From the NCBI RefSeq assembly GCF_018614415.1, contig NZ_JAGGOO010000061.1, positions 32,756-96,755 on the forward strand: a stretch of DNA of 64,000 nt, read 5' to 3'. The DNA is from Streptomyces sp. ISL-12. Lineage in GTDB: Bacteria > Actinomycetota > Actinomycetes > Streptomycetales > Streptomycetaceae. The notes under the pieces were generated by a model. It worked only from the letters and a program-made list of their open reading frames with translations. It ran no database searches and was not told the DNA's origin. Shown in pieces: positions 9,076-17,671 of this stretch; the first letter of the stretch is position 1; each line of letters opens with the position of its first letter. A program made the position numbers and the translations under genes.

Positions 9076-9124
9076 TTGATGGCTCCCTTACGGCGGCGCG
9101 AACACCTTTGACGCTTCCCTTACG
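9076..9124 (-). promoter_or_regulatory. direct repeat upstream of kdp, candidate KdpE-type operator
   Basis: Two 17-bp copies, CGTAAGGGAGCCATCAA and CGTAAGGGAAGCGTCAA as read on the minus strand, match at 14 of 17 positions. They are spaced 32 bp start to start, about three helical turns. They lie roughly 80-125 bp before the first kdp start, where an activator would sit. No kdpDE genes occur in the window, so KdpE as the binder is inference from the kdp context. Confidence 0.55.
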
Positions 9125-9400
9125 ACTCCCACGGCTGCGTCGTCCGCGGCTGCGCCCCCGGGGTACCCGCCCGGCCCCTGAGGCCGGCGTCGACGCCCCC
9201 GATGAATCCGAGCATGGCCTTCGCCAGTTCCGCGGGGGCCTCCAGCGCGGCGTAGTGCCCCACACCGTCGAGCGACACCGACGCCACCTCGGTCGCCGCG
9301 GCCCGGGACAGGGTGGCGGCCGTGAAGGGACCTCCGCCCGCGCCGAACGCGAGGACGGGCACGGTCAGGGCGCGCGTCGGCGAGGGCCCTGATCTCGGAG
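9120..9400 (-). pseudogene. C-terminal remnant of an alpha/beta hydrolase
   Basis: In one frame the minus strand encodes a typical hydrolase C-terminus: a strand-like TVPVLAFGAGGG, then the catalytic-His context GVGHYAALEAPAELAKAM and a final helix. No nucleophile elbow or N-terminal half is present, and the upstream sequence in this frame has no recognisable homology. It is best read as a decayed fragment. It overlaps the putative kdp operator at its end. The rest of the 650-bp gap up to 9653 shows nothing else I can identify. Confidence 0.5.
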
Positions 9401-9653
9401 CACGCTGCTTCCGGGCGGCGCGGGATGTCGAGCCGGCTGGGCGCGTGCCGGCACGCTCGTCCGGCCGGCGGACGGCCGTGATCCGGTCGACGCAGGGGTC
9501 GTGCCAAGGACATGCGATCCCCCATCGCTCGTCGCCACACAGGCGGTCGACGAGCGGATTCCCGGCGCCCACGGCACTTTCCTTGCAGGCACCTTGCACC
9601 GTGACGCACGTCACAGATCAGTGCCCGAGGGACCGCCGATTAGGCTGAAGACC

Positions 9654-10532
9654 GTGTTCGACTCCCCCGACTTCGACCTGGCGCCGTACGCGGGGATCGA
9701 CGCGGACCGGTTCGTGCGGCGGACCTTCTGCAGCTGGGAGGAGGCGGGCTGGCGCTCGGTGCTGGTGCAGGGCTTCGTCCACGCGCCGGAGGCGGAGGCC
9801 CTGCCGCTGCCCGGCACCCGCGACCTGCACCTCGTCCTGTGCACGGGCGGGGACGCGGTGATGCGGACGCGCGACGGGGGCCGCACGACGCGGCGCCGCT
9901 GGGTCCCCGGGCGGCTGGAGCTGATACCGCCCGGCCGGCCGACCCTGCGCGGCTACCGCGCCGCCGCCCCGCTGCGCAGCGTCCAGGTGCATCTGCCCCG
10001 GGCCGCCGTGGAGCGCACCGCCGCCGAACTGGGCGGCCCGGCACCGGACTTCGAGGCGCTCGCCGCCGCCGTCGGCACCGGCGACCCGCTGGTCGAGCAG
10101 GTCGTGCGGGCGCTCGCCGCGTCCCCGGACGGGAGCGACCTGTACGCCGAGTCGGCCGCCGCCTTCCTCCTGACGCACCTGCTGACCCGGGGCCGCGCCC
10201 GGCCCCTGCCCGGCCCCGAGCACGCCGCCGTGCGGGCCGCCGTGGCGCTGATGCGGGAGCGGCTGGCCGACCCGCTGACCGTCGCCGATCTCGCCGCCGA
10301 GGCGCGGCTGAGTACGTACCATTTCATCCGCGTCTTCCGGGAGGCGACCGGCGAGACCCCGCACCGGTACCTGGCCCGGCTGCGGATCGCCGAGGCGCGG
10401 CGCCTGCTCACCGGCACCGGTGAGCCCCTCGACCGGATCGCCGCCCGCTGCGGCTTCTCCGGCGCCGGCAGCCTGTCCGCGGCGTTCCTCAAGCACGTCG
10501 GCGTCCGCCCCTCCGCGTACCGCAGAATGTGA
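9654..10532 (+). CDS. AraC family transcriptional regulator
   Basis: This 292-residue regulator has an N-terminal cupin-like sensor region and a C-terminal double helix-turn-helix. The last 100 residues carry the AraC signature (LTVADLAAEARLSTYHFIRV and later IAARCGFSGAGSLSAAFLKH, ending GVRPSAYRR). GTG 9654 (VFDSPDFDLAP) is chosen because homology-like sequence begins there. The open frame upstream to 9501 is low-complexity and overlaps the hydrolase remnant. TAGGCT a few bases upstream could be a -10 element giving a near-leaderless mRNA. It may control the following SRPBCC gene, but that is inference. Confidence 0.9.
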   Translation: MFDSPDFDLAPYAGIDADRFVRRTFCSWEEAGWRSVLVQGFVHAPEAEALPLPGTRDLHLVLCTGGDAVMRTRDGGRTTRRRWVPGRLELIPPGRPTLRGYRAAAPLRSVQVHLPRAAVERTAAELGGPAPDFEALAAAVGTGDPLVEQVVRALAASPDGSDLYAESAAAFLLTHLLTRGRARPLPGPEHAAVRAAVALMRERLADPLTVADLAAEARLSTYHFIRVFREATGETPHRYLARLRIAEARRLLTGTGEPLDRIAARCGFSGAGSLSAAFLKHVGVRPSAYRRM

Positions 10533-10611
10533 CCGCGTACCGCAGGATCTGACCGGCGAGAGCGCAATCGGGAGCATGTCCGGGCGCCCGGCACCGCACT
10601 AGCGTGACCGT

Positions 10612-11067
10612 ATGCCGCGCTCTCCCTCCCGCTCGTACTCCTACTCCGTCACCGCGCACTCCCCGGCGGCCCCCGGCGCCGTGTACGCGGCACTGGTCCG
10701 CGCCTCGACCTGGCCGGTCTGGTCACCGATCGACGCCGCCGGGATCGAGGGCGGCGGTGACCCGGCGGCGCCGCAACAGGCGGGCGACGTCCGCGTCTTC
10801 CGCACCGGCCGGACGGTCTCCCGCGAACGCGTCATCGACCTGGTCCCCGACCGCCGCCTCGTCTACGACAACCTGGGCGGCCCCTTCCACTCCTACCGGG
10901 GCACCGTCGGCCTCGCCCCCGCCCCGGACGGCGGCACCGACATCACCTGGTCGGCCGTCTTCGTGCCGAAGCCGCGCGGGACGGGCCGGTTCTGGCGGTG
11001 GTACCTGACCCGCTTCATGGGGCGGATGGCGGACGGACTGGCCGCGTACGCCGCCGGGACCAGCTGA
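10612..11067 (+). CDS. SRPBCC family protein (polyketide cyclase/START-like fold)
   Basis: The 151-residue protein starts YSYSVTAHSPAAPGAVYAAL and has the alternating-strand pattern with WPVWSPIDAAGI and ITWSAVFVPKPRGTG typical of the SRPBCC hydrophobic-pocket fold. The C-terminal helix region is FWRWYLTRFMGRMADGLA. Such proteins bind hydrophobic ligands or act as aromatases and cyclases, but no catalytic role can be assigned. It lies 79 bp after the AraC gene on the same strand and is followed by a strong terminator. Confidence 0.85.
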   Translation: MPRSPSRSYSYSVTAHSPAAPGAVYAALVRASTWPVWSPIDAAGIEGGGDPAAPQQAGDVRVFRTGRTVSRERVIDLVPDRRLVYDNLGGPFHSYRGTVGLAPAPDGGTDITWSAVFVPKPRGTGRFWRWYLTRFMGRMADGLAAYAAGTS

Positions 11068-11086
11068 GGAACCCGCCAAATCCCCC

Positions 11087-11121
11087 CGAAGGGGCCCGAG
11101 TCGACGGCTCGGGCCCCTTCG
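11087..11121 (+). terminator. rho-independent-like hairpin after the SRPBCC gene
   Basis: A perfect 14-bp GC-rich stem (left arm CGAAGGGGCCCGAG) encloses the loop TCGACGG 20 bp after the stop codon. There is no long T run, as is usual in Streptomyces. Confidence 0.85.
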
Positions 11122-11283
11122 CCGTGCCCGGCTCCCCCCTGCTGTCCCCCACGTGAGCCACACGCAAGTCCGCCCCACGGGGTGACGATCCCGGGCCGCC
11201 GTTTCCCTAGATTTCAGGTGTGGCCGCCGGAGACCGGAGAGGCCGCTTCCCCCCTCCTCCCTCGGTCCTTCTTGGAGTTCCTC

Positions 11284-12222
11284 ATGCTGCGCACGATCAA
11301 GGCAACCGCGATGGCCGCGCTGTGCTGTGCCGTGGCCGGCACCGGGCTCGTCGCCTGCGAGGAGACGCCCACGGTGGACGGGAAGGCCATCGAGGAGAGC
11401 GTCGACGCGGCCGTGGACGACGCCCTCGACGACGCCGACGCCGTCATCGGCGCCACGTTCACCGGGACCAAGAAGATCAAGGCCGAGGGCCGTTCCGTGA
11501 ACCTCTCCTGCGCCGGCGCCCCGGCCGACGGCCGGCCGGTGATCGTGCTCCTGGCCGGGGCGGGCGACGGGCTGGACAAGATGGCGGACCTGCGGAAGAC
11601 GCTCGGCGAGCGGGACCGGGTCTGCTCCTACGACCGCCTCGGCGAGGGCGCCAGCGACCAGCCGGCCGCCACCCAGCGCCAGGCCGACAGCGGGAAGGTC
11701 CTGACCGCCGTGCTGAACCACGTCGCCGGTGACGGGCCGGTCGTCCTGGCCGGTCACTCGCTGGGCGGACTGATCGCCGCCCGGTACGCCCCCGACCACC
11801 AGGACCGGGTCAAGGGGCTGGTCCTGATGGACGCCACGATCCCGGCCCTCGACGCGGGCCTCGCGAAGGCCGTCCCCGACTCGGCCACCGGCCCGGCCGC
11901 CGAGCTGCGGGACCAGACCCTCGCGGCCAACCAGGGCCAGAACCCGGAGCGGTTCGTCATCGAGGACGCGAAGGTCCGCTCCGCCGGGGACATCCCCGTA
12001 GCGGTCATCCAGCACGAGACGCAGTTCGCCGAGGTCCCCGAGTACGGGCCCGCGCTGGAGGGGATGTGGTCCGCGGGCCAGCAGCAGTGGCTCGCGCTCT
12101 CCTCCCGCAGCAAGCTGACCACCGCCGCCGGGAGCGGCCACTACATCTACACCGACCGCCCCGACCTCGCCGTCGAGGCCGTCCGCGACGTCGCCACCCA
12201 GGCCGCCGCCGACCAGCGCTGA
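11284..12222 (+). CDS. lipoprotein alpha/beta hydrolase
   Basis: This 312-residue protein begins with a signal peptide and lipobox (AGTGLVAC), so it should be lipid-anchored outside the membrane. The hydrolase core shows VIVLLAGAGDG (oxyanion strand), the nucleophile elbow GHSLGG, and a late catalytic-His context GSGHYIYTDRP. The ATG at 11284 follows CTTGGAG and heads the signal peptide. An upstream in-frame start at 11182 would disrupt it. Substrate is unknown. It is followed after 30 bp by a CPBP protease gene. Confidence 0.9.
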   Translation: MLRTIKATAMAALCCAVAGTGLVACEETPTVDGKAIEESVDAAVDDALDDADAVIGATFTGTKKIKAEGRSVNLSCAGAPADGRPVIVLLAGAGDGLDKMADLRKTLGERDRVCSYDRLGEGASDQPAATQRQADSGKVLTAVLNHVAGDGPVVLAGHSLGGLIAARYAPDHQDRVKGLVLMDATIPALDAGLAKAVPDSATGPAAELRDQTLAANQGQNPERFVIEDAKVRSAGDIPVAVIQHETQFAEVPEYGPALEGMWSAGQQQWLALSSRSKLTTAAGSGHYIYTDRPDLAVEAVRDVATQAAADQR

Positions 12223-12252
12223 CCGTCCCCCCACACACCCGAAGGAATCCTC

Positions 12253-13086
12253 ATGAAGTTCGTCTGGCAGCTGCTGACCGTGGTGGTCGTCTCGATGGTC
12301 GGGGGCCAGGCCCTGATGGCCGTGGAGGACAACCCGTGGCTCCAACTGGTCGCCGGCGCGGTGACCGTCGCCCTCGGGCTGTACGTCTACGGGTGGGTGG
12401 TACGGCGCACCGAGCACCGCCCCTCCACCGAAGTGTCCCTGGACGGTGCCGCGCCCGCGTTCGGGCGGGGCCTGCTGATCGGCGCCGCGGTCTTCGGCGC
12501 CGTCATCGCCAACCTCTACACCGCCGGGTACTACGAGGTCGACGGCCTGGGGTCGCCGACCGGCGCGGTCGGCCTGCTCGGCTTCATGGCGGGGGCCGCC
12601 GTGACGGAGGAACTGCTGTACCGCGGCGTGCTGTTCCGCTACGTCGAGAAGCTCACCGGCACCTGGCTCGCGCTGATCCTCACCGGCGTGCTGTTCGGCG
12701 CCTCCCACCTGCTCAACCCGAACGCCAGCGTGTGGGGCGCCGTCGCCATCGCCATCGAGGCCGGCGGCATGCTCACCGCCGCCTACATCGCCACCCGCCG
12801 GCTGTGGGTCCCCATCGGCCTGCACTTCGGCTGGAACTTCGTCGCGTCCGGCGTCTTCAGCACCGAGGTCTCCGGCAACGACACCCCGCAGGGCCTGCTC
12901 GACTCCGCCACCTCCGGCCCGGCCCTGCTCACCGGCGGCGACTTCGGCCCCGAGGGCAGCGTGTACTCGGTGGTGTTCGGCATCATGGTCACCATCGTCT
13001 TCATGGCGCTGGCCCACCGCCGGGGCCACCTGGTCCCCATGCGGCGTGCCGACCGCAAGGCCGCGACCGCTACGCTCGCCCGGTGA
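12253..13086 (+). CDS. CPBP family intramembrane metalloprotease
   Basis: The 277-residue membrane protein has about seven hydrophobic segments. It carries the CPBP motifs EELLYRG (the EExxxR glutamates), FGASHLL and GLHFGWNF, which supply the metal-coordinating and catalytic residues in the CAAX-protease/bacteriocin-processing family. ATG 12253 has GAAGGAATCCTC upstream. Its stop overlaps the GTG of the histidine kinase gene, so it is coupled to the two-component system and may be part of the same response. Confidence 0.92.
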   Translation: MKFVWQLLTVVVVSMVGGQALMAVEDNPWLQLVAGAVTVALGLYVYGWVVRRTEHRPSTEVSLDGAAPAFGRGLLIGAAVFGAVIANLYTAGYYEVDGLGSPTGAVGLLGFMAGAAVTEELLYRGVLFRYVEKLTGTWLALILTGVLFGASHLLNPNASVWGAVAIAIEAGGMLTAAYIATRRLWVPIGLHFGWNFVASGVFSTEVSGNDTPQGLLDSATSGPALLTGGDFGPEGSVYSVVFGIMVTIVFMALAHRRGHLVPMRRADRKAATATLAR

Positions 13087-14270
13087 GCGCACTGCTGAAC
13101 GCCGTACCGGCCCGGCTGCGACACGCGGCCGGGCGGTGGCGCGGTGTCGATGTCACCGCCTGGTACGTGGTGTTGGGCCCCCTGCTCCTGGTCACCTCGT
13201 TCGTGCCTTCCCTGCACCACCACGGCACGCAGATCGGCGGGGTGGCGGACCGGCCCTTCGACGCGCTGGCGGTGCTGGCGGTCGCCCTGCAGTGCCTCCC
13301 GCTGACGGTGTGCCGGCGCTGGCCGACGGCCTGTCTGGCCCTGGCGTCGGCGGGCTTCGCCCTCGACCAGCTGCGCGGCTACCACTCCGTGGCGGGCACC
13401 GCGTTCGCCTTCGCGCTGCTGGGCGCCGGTTCCCGGGTGGAACGGCACCGGCGGATCACCGCACTGGCCTTCACCGTGGCGTACGTACCGCTGGCCGTCG
13501 CCCTCGCCCGCCTCGGGTCGGTCGACGCGGTGAGCGAGTACGCCATGTTCTACGTGGTGACGGCCCTGGTGTGGGGCATGGGGTCGTGGCTGCGCTCCGC
13601 CCGGCACGCGGAGGCGGAACGCCGGCTGCGGGTCGCCGAGGAGACCCGTACCGCCGAGCGCACCCGGATCGCCCGCGAACTGCACGACGTGGTGACCCAC
13701 CATGTGACGGCGATGGTCGTGCAGGCCGAGGCGGCCCGCTATCTGACCGCCGCGCCCGACCGGCTCGAACAGACCCTGACCGCCGTCTCGGACACCGGCC
13801 GGCAGGCCATCAGCGACCTGCGGCACCTGCTCGACCTGCTCAACCCCGACCACGGCACCCGGTCGCCCGAGGACCGGACCCCGCACGTCGGTACCCTCGG
13901 CTCGCTGGTGGAACAGACCCGCCGGGCGGGCCAGCCGGTGGAGTTCACCGAGGAGGGCACCGCGCCGGAGTCGACCGGCAGCGCCCACCTGGTGGCCTAC
14001 CGGGTGGTGCAGGAAGCCCTGACGAACGCACTCAAGTACGCCCACGGCATCCGCACCTCGGTCGCGGTGCGCCACGGCGAGAAGGAGATCACCGTGGAGG
14101 TCAGCACGGAGGGGGCGGGCGACCGGTCGGCGTCCCCCGGCGGCAGCGGACGCGGCCTGGCCGGTCTGCGGGAGCGGGTCGACGTGCTGGGCGGCGAGTT
14201 CAGCGCGGGCGGCCGGCCGGGCGGCGGCTTCACGGTACGGGCCCGCATCCCCACCGGGAGCCCGTCGTGA
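13083..14270 (+). CDS. two-component sensor histidine kinase (NarL/DesK type)
   Basis: This 395-residue kinase has about five N-terminal membrane segments. A HisKA_3 dimerisation region follows with the phospho-acceptor in RELHDVVTHH (His about residue 201), then a HATPase domain with NALKYAHG and the G-box GRGLAGLRERV. It should autophosphorylate and signal to the response regulator encoded next. The GTG start at 13083 overlaps the CPBP stop, and the stop overlaps the regulator GTG (GTGA). Confidence 0.95.
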   Translation: MSALLNAVPARLRHAAGRWRGVDVTAWYVVLGPLLLVTSFVPSLHHHGTQIGGVADRPFDALAVLAVALQCLPLTVCRRWPTACLALASAGFALDQLRGYHSVAGTAFAFALLGAGSRVERHRRITALAFTVAYVPLAVALARLGSVDAVSEYAMFYVVTALVWGMGSWLRSARHAEAERRLRVAEETRTAERTRIARELHDVVTHHVTAMVVQAEAARYLTAAPDRLEQTLTAVSDTGRQAISDLRHLLDLLNPDHGTRSPEDRTPHVGTLGSLVEQTRRAGQPVEFTEEGTAPESTGSAHLVAYRVVQEALTNALKYAHGIRTSVAVRHGEKEITVEVSTEGAGDRSASPGGSGRGLAGLRERVDVLGGEFSAGGRPGGGFTVRARIPTGSPS

Positions 14271-14953
14271 GCACCCCCGCCACCAAGGGGCCGGCGGCCC
14301 CGACGCGGGTCCTGGTCTGTGACGACCAGGTACTGATCCGCACCGGCCTGGTCACCATCATCGACGCCCAGCCCGACCTCTCGGTGGCCGGCGAGTGCGC
14401 CGACGGACAGGCCGCCGTCGACCTCGCCGGCCGGCTGCGCCCGGACGTCGTGGTGATGGACATCCGCATGCCGGGGCTCGACGGCATCGCGGCCACCCGG
14501 CTGCTGGCCGGGGCCGGGGTGGAGCACCCCGTCAAGGTCCTGGTGGTGACGACGTTCAACCTCGACGAGTACGTCTACGAGGCGCTGCGCGCCGGCGCCA
14601 GCGGCTTCCTGCTGAAGGACGCGCCGCCCGACCGGCTCCTGCACGGCATCCGCACCGTCGCCACGGGCGCGGCCCTGCTGGACCCCGAGGTGACCCGGCG
14701 GCTGGTGGGCCGGTACGCCACCCGCATCCGCCCCGCCGAGGAGAGCGCGGACCCGGACGTCCCGCTGACGCCCCGCGAGCTGGAGGTGCTGCGCCTGATC
14801 GCGGACGGCCTGTCCAACACCGAGATCGCCGCGGCGCTGCTGATCAGCCGGGAGACCGTCAAGACGTTCGTCTCCCGCATCCTCACCAAGCTGGGCCTGC
14901 GCGACCGCGTCCAGGCCGTCGTGTACGCCTACCGGCACGGGCTGGTGACCTGA
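14267..14953 (+). CDS. LuxR/NarL family response regulator
   Basis: The 228-residue protein has a receiver domain with the phosphorylated Asp in VVMDIRMPG (about residue 65), the conserved Thr-Thr and Lys (LKD). Its C-terminal LuxR helix-turn-helix is LTPRELEVLRLIADGLSNTE with the recognition segment SRETVKTFVSRIL. It is translationally coupled to the kinase upstream. Targets may include the CPBP/kinase operon itself, but no operator is evident. Confidence 0.96.
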   Translation: MSTPATKGPAAPTRVLVCDDQVLIRTGLVTIIDAQPDLSVAGECADGQAAVDLAGRLRPDVVVMDIRMPGLDGIAATRLLAGAGVEHPVKVLVVTTFNLDEYVYEALRAGASGFLLKDAPPDRLLHGIRTVATGAALLDPEVTRRLVGRYATRIRPAEESADPDVPLTPRELEVLRLIADGLSNTEIAAALLISRETVKTFVSRILTKLGLRDRVQAVVYAYRHGLVT

Positions 14954-15020
14954 ACGCGGCCGGCCGGCCGTTACTTTCGGCAGTGTTCAGCGGCGGCCCG
15001 GCTGCCTAGGGTCACCTCCC

Positions 15021-15635
15021 GTGAGAGAAGTGATCCGATCGGAGGTACCGCTGCTCGTCGTGGCGGCGGCCACCGTGCCGCTCAGCGGGGCGAGCCCGTG
15101 GTGGGCGGTGGCGACGGCGGTGCTGTCGGGCGTGGGCGGCGCGCGTGCGGGCACCGCCCGTGCGGCGGCCGGGGTGCTGGCGGGCGCGGTGGCCGCGGCC
15201 GTGGCGGCGGTGGGTGCCGTCCCGTCGTGGATCGCGCACGGCGACCGGTTCGTGGCCGTACTGGCCGGGGCGGGCGTACTGCCGTGGTGCGCGGGCCGGT
15301 TCCGGCGCCAGTACCGCGCGCTGGTGCGGGCCGGCTGGGAGCGGGCCGAGCACCTGGAACGGGAGCAGCGGCTGATCGCCGACCAGGCCCGGCTGCGCGA
15401 ACGCGCCCGGATCGCCCAGGACATGCACGACCTGCTCGGCCACGACCTCAGTCTCATCGCCCTGTCGGCGGGCGCGATGAAGCCGGCGCCCGGCCTGCCC
15501 GACGAGCACCGGGAGGCCGCCGCCGGCATCCGGGCCCGGGCCGCCGCCGCGGTGGAGCGCCTCGGCGAGGTGATCGGCGTGCTCCGCGAGGACGACACGG
15601 TGCCGTCCGGCGCCCGCGTGGCGGACCTGGTCGAG
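15021..15635 (+). pseudogene. 5' fragment of a sensor histidine kinase gene
   Basis: From GTG 15021 the frame encodes a membrane N-terminus followed by a HisKA_3 region with RIAQDMHDLLGHDLSLIAL (His about residue 136) and the start of the linker, ending in homology near VADLVE. Past that point the frame runs into antisense sequence of a different gene fragment until a stop after 15779. The ATP-binding domain is absent. The gene is therefore truncated at its 3' side, with no partner response regulator. Confidence 0.8.
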
Positions 15636-15639
15636 GGCG

Positions 15640-15842
15640 ACACCGGGTCCTTCGCGTCCGCCGTCAGCCGCTCCTTGTCGGCCTCCTCGTCCTCGGCCAG
15701 GGCGGTGAACAGGTCGGCGGCCTGCGGGTACTGCCAGACCACGTTCGCCTTGTCGGTGGCGACGTCGGCCTCGCGGGGGTAGTTGGGGACGGTGAGGAAG
15801 GTCAGCCGGTCGCCGGGGATGCCCTTCAGCTGGGAGGCGAGG
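15640..15842 (-). pseudogene. 3' fragment of a LytR-CpsA-Psr (LCP) family gene
   Basis: Read on the minus strand this span encodes a segment typical of the end of LCP cell-wall ligases: LASQLKGIPGDRLTFLTVPN, then VVWQYPQAADLFTALAED. The conserved catalytic LCP core is absent on both sides. The fragment abuts the truncated kinase on the left and a TerD-like remnant on the right. Confidence 0.6.
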
Positions 15843-15923
15843 GAGTGGAAGTTCCGCGCCGTCGGCCAGGGGTACGCCTCGGGCCTGGCGGGCATCGCCG
15901 CCGACTTCGGCGTGAACGTCTGA
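15843..15923 (+). pseudogene. 3' fragment of a TerD family gene
   Basis: The plus strand encodes EWKFRAVGQGYASGLAGIAA then DFGVNV and a stop at 15921-15923, which is the characteristic C-terminus of TerD calcium-binding stress proteins. Nothing TerD-like lies upstream, because the adjoining DNA is the LCP fragment. Between this stop and the acyltransferase start at 16037 I see no further gene. Confidence 0.65.
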
Positions 15924-16036
15924 CGCGCCCCTCCAGCCCACTCGCCCGGCCGCCCGGAAGGCATACGACCGCGCTTTCCGGGCAGGCGCCCCCGGTCACC
16001 GCTCGTGAAGCCGGCAGAGGGGAGACGTCTCCGTCC

Positions 16037-17263
16037 ATGGCCGAGACACCGGACTCGACGACCTCGCGCACGATCGACCCCGGCACGGGTGACGCCTCCG
16101 GCAGACCCGCCGCCCCTGCGGCCCGGCCCCACGAGGCCCGGGGCCACCGGGGCTTCCCGTCGGCGCTCGCGCGGCCGGGCCGGATCGACGGACTGGACGG
16201 ACTGCGCACCCTCGCCGTCGCACTGGTCCTCGTGTACCACGTCGAGCCGGGCCTCATGCCCGGCGGCTCGGTCGCCGTCGACCTGTTCTTCACCATCAGC
16301 GGCTTCGTCATCACCCGGCTGCTGCTCGCCGAGTACGTCCGCAGCGGCCGGATCGCCCTGCTCGCCTTCTACCGCCGCCGCTGGGCCCGCCTGGTCCCCG
16401 CGCTGTGGGCGGTGTGCGCGGTCTGCGCCGTCCTGGGCGCGGCCACCTCGCTGTGGGCCTTCGACGGCGCGTGGCAGGCGGCCGGCCTGGCCGCGGCGTT
16501 CGTCGTCAACCTCGTACGCGCCGGTGAAGCCGGCCCCTACTCCGACCTCACCGCGCCCCTCGCCCACACCTGGTCGCTCGGCGTGGAGGAGCAGTTCTAC
16601 CTCCTGTGGCCCCTGCTCCTGCTCGCCCTGCTGCACCGGCTCCGCCCCCGCACCGTCCTGCTGTGCGCGGTCGCCCTGTGCGCGCTGCCGGTCCTGTGGC
16701 GGTGCGCCCTGTGGGCCCCCGACGCCGCGCACCGCGTCTACAACGGCACCGACACCCGCGCCGACCAGCTCCTGGCCGGTGCCCTGGTCGCCGTACTCCT
16801 GGCCCGGCTGCGCGCCGACGACCCCCGCCTGGCGCGGCTGCGCGCCTGGGCGGCCCGGCTGGCCTGGCCCGCCCTCGGGCTGCTCCTCCTGGCGGCCTGG
16901 CGGATGCCGGTCACCCAGGACGCCGGCGCCTGGACGGCCGCCTGGTACACCGCCGGCCTCCTCGCCGTGGCGGCCGTCTCCGCCACCCTCGTCACCGACC
17001 TGGAACTGCGCCGCGACGGCCGCCTCGCCCGCCTGCTGTCCCTGGCCCCGCTGTCCTGGACCGGCCGCAACCTCAGCTACGGCCTCTACCTCTGGCACTA
17101 CCCGGTCGTCCGCTTCCTGGCCTCCCTCGGCATGACGGAGGGCCGCCTGGCGGCCACGGTCCTGCTCACCGGCGTACTGGCCCTGCTCTCCTACTACGTC
17201 ATCGAGGCGCCGGTGCTGCGCTGGGCGGCGCGGCGGCGAGGTACCGGCGGTTCTCGTCGATGA
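16037..17263 (+). CDS. membrane acyltransferase 3 (OafA/YrhL-like)
   Basis: This 408-residue protein has about ten membrane spans and the acyltransferase-3 motifs: DGLRTLAVALVLVYH with the catalytic His in the first span, FFTISGFVI, RRWARLVPAL and HTWSLGVEEQFYLLWP. It should transfer acyl groups to extracytoplasmic glycans or other acceptors. ATG 16037 is used because the motif region starts shortly after. The ribosome site (AGAGGGGAG) is 13-14 bases away, so a nearby alternative start is possible. Its 3' end overlaps the convergent MerR gene by 65 bp. Confidence 0.92.
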   Translation: MAETPDSTTSRTIDPGTGDASGRPAAPAARPHEARGHRGFPSALARPGRIDGLDGLRTLAVALVLVYHVEPGLMPGGSVAVDLFFTISGFVITRLLLAEYVRSGRIALLAFYRRRWARLVPALWAVCAVCAVLGAATSLWAFDGAWQAAGLAAAFVVNLVRAGEAGPYSDLTAPLAHTWSLGVEEQFYLLWPLLLLALLHRLRPRTVLLCAVALCALPVLWRCALWAPDAAHRVYNGTDTRADQLLAGALVAVLLARLRADDPRLARLRAWAARLAWPALGLLLLAAWRMPVTQDAGAWTAAWYTAGLLAVAAVSATLVTDLELRRDGRLARLLSLAPLSWTGRNLSYGLYLWHYPVVRFLASLGMTEGRLAATVLLTGVLALLSYYVIEAPVLRWAARRRGTGGSRR

Positions 17264-17585
17264 GCCGGTCGAGCGCGGTCCGGGCGGCGGTGAGCGACTC
17301 GATGGCGGACGACAGCCGGTCCCGTTCGCGGCCCATGACCTCCAGCGCCCGCTCGGCCCGGGAGGCGCTGGGCTCGGCCATGCAGGGAACCATGGTGGCG
17401 ATGGTGCCGCTGGACAGGCCGGCGCCCAGGAACGCCTGGATCAGCGCGACCCGCTCGACATGGCCCTCGTCGTAGTACCGCTGGCCGCTGGGGGACCGCG
17501 AACTGACCAGCAGCCCCTGCTCCTCGTAGTAGCGCAGCGACCGACGGCTGACCCCGGTCCGGGCGGACAGCTCACCGATCCGCAT
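17199..17585 (-). CDS. MerR family transcriptional regulator
   Basis: The 128-residue regulator has the MerR winged helix (MRIGELSARTGVSRRSLRYY, then GQRYYDEGHVERV) and a C-terminal dimerisation coiled coil near ERDRLSSAIESLTAARTALD. No metal-binding cysteine cluster typical of MerR or ZntR is present: only one Cys occurs (VPCMAE). It diverges from the EthD-family gene across a palindrome-containing promoter that it most likely controls. The gene tail overlaps the acyltransferase tail. Confidence 0.95.
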   Translation of the reverse strand: MRIGELSARTGVSRRSLRYYEEQGLLVSSRSPSGQRYYDEGHVERVALIQAFLGAGLSSGTIATMVPCMAEPSASRAERALEVMGRERDRLSSAIESLTAARTALDRLIDENRRYLAAAPPSAAPAPR

Positions 17586-17610
17586 ACCGGTTCCTCGCTC
17601 TCACTGCCAC

Positions 17611-17642
17611 TTGCCCCTCACATCGATGTGAGCGTTTAGGTT
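17611..17642 (+). promoter_or_regulatory. MerR-type promoter with palindromic operator in a long spacer
   Basis: A -35-like TTGCCC (17611-17616) and a -10-like TAGGTT (17637-17642) are separated by 20 bp, longer than the normal 17 bp. The spacer contains the perfect 16-bp palindrome CTCACATCGATGTGAG (17617-17632). This is the architecture MerR regulators need to distort DNA and activate. It faces the EthD-family gene and lies 26 bp from the MerR start on the other strand. Confidence 0.8.
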
Positions 17643-17671
17643 AACCCCGACCGCCGAGAAGAGGGGCAATC

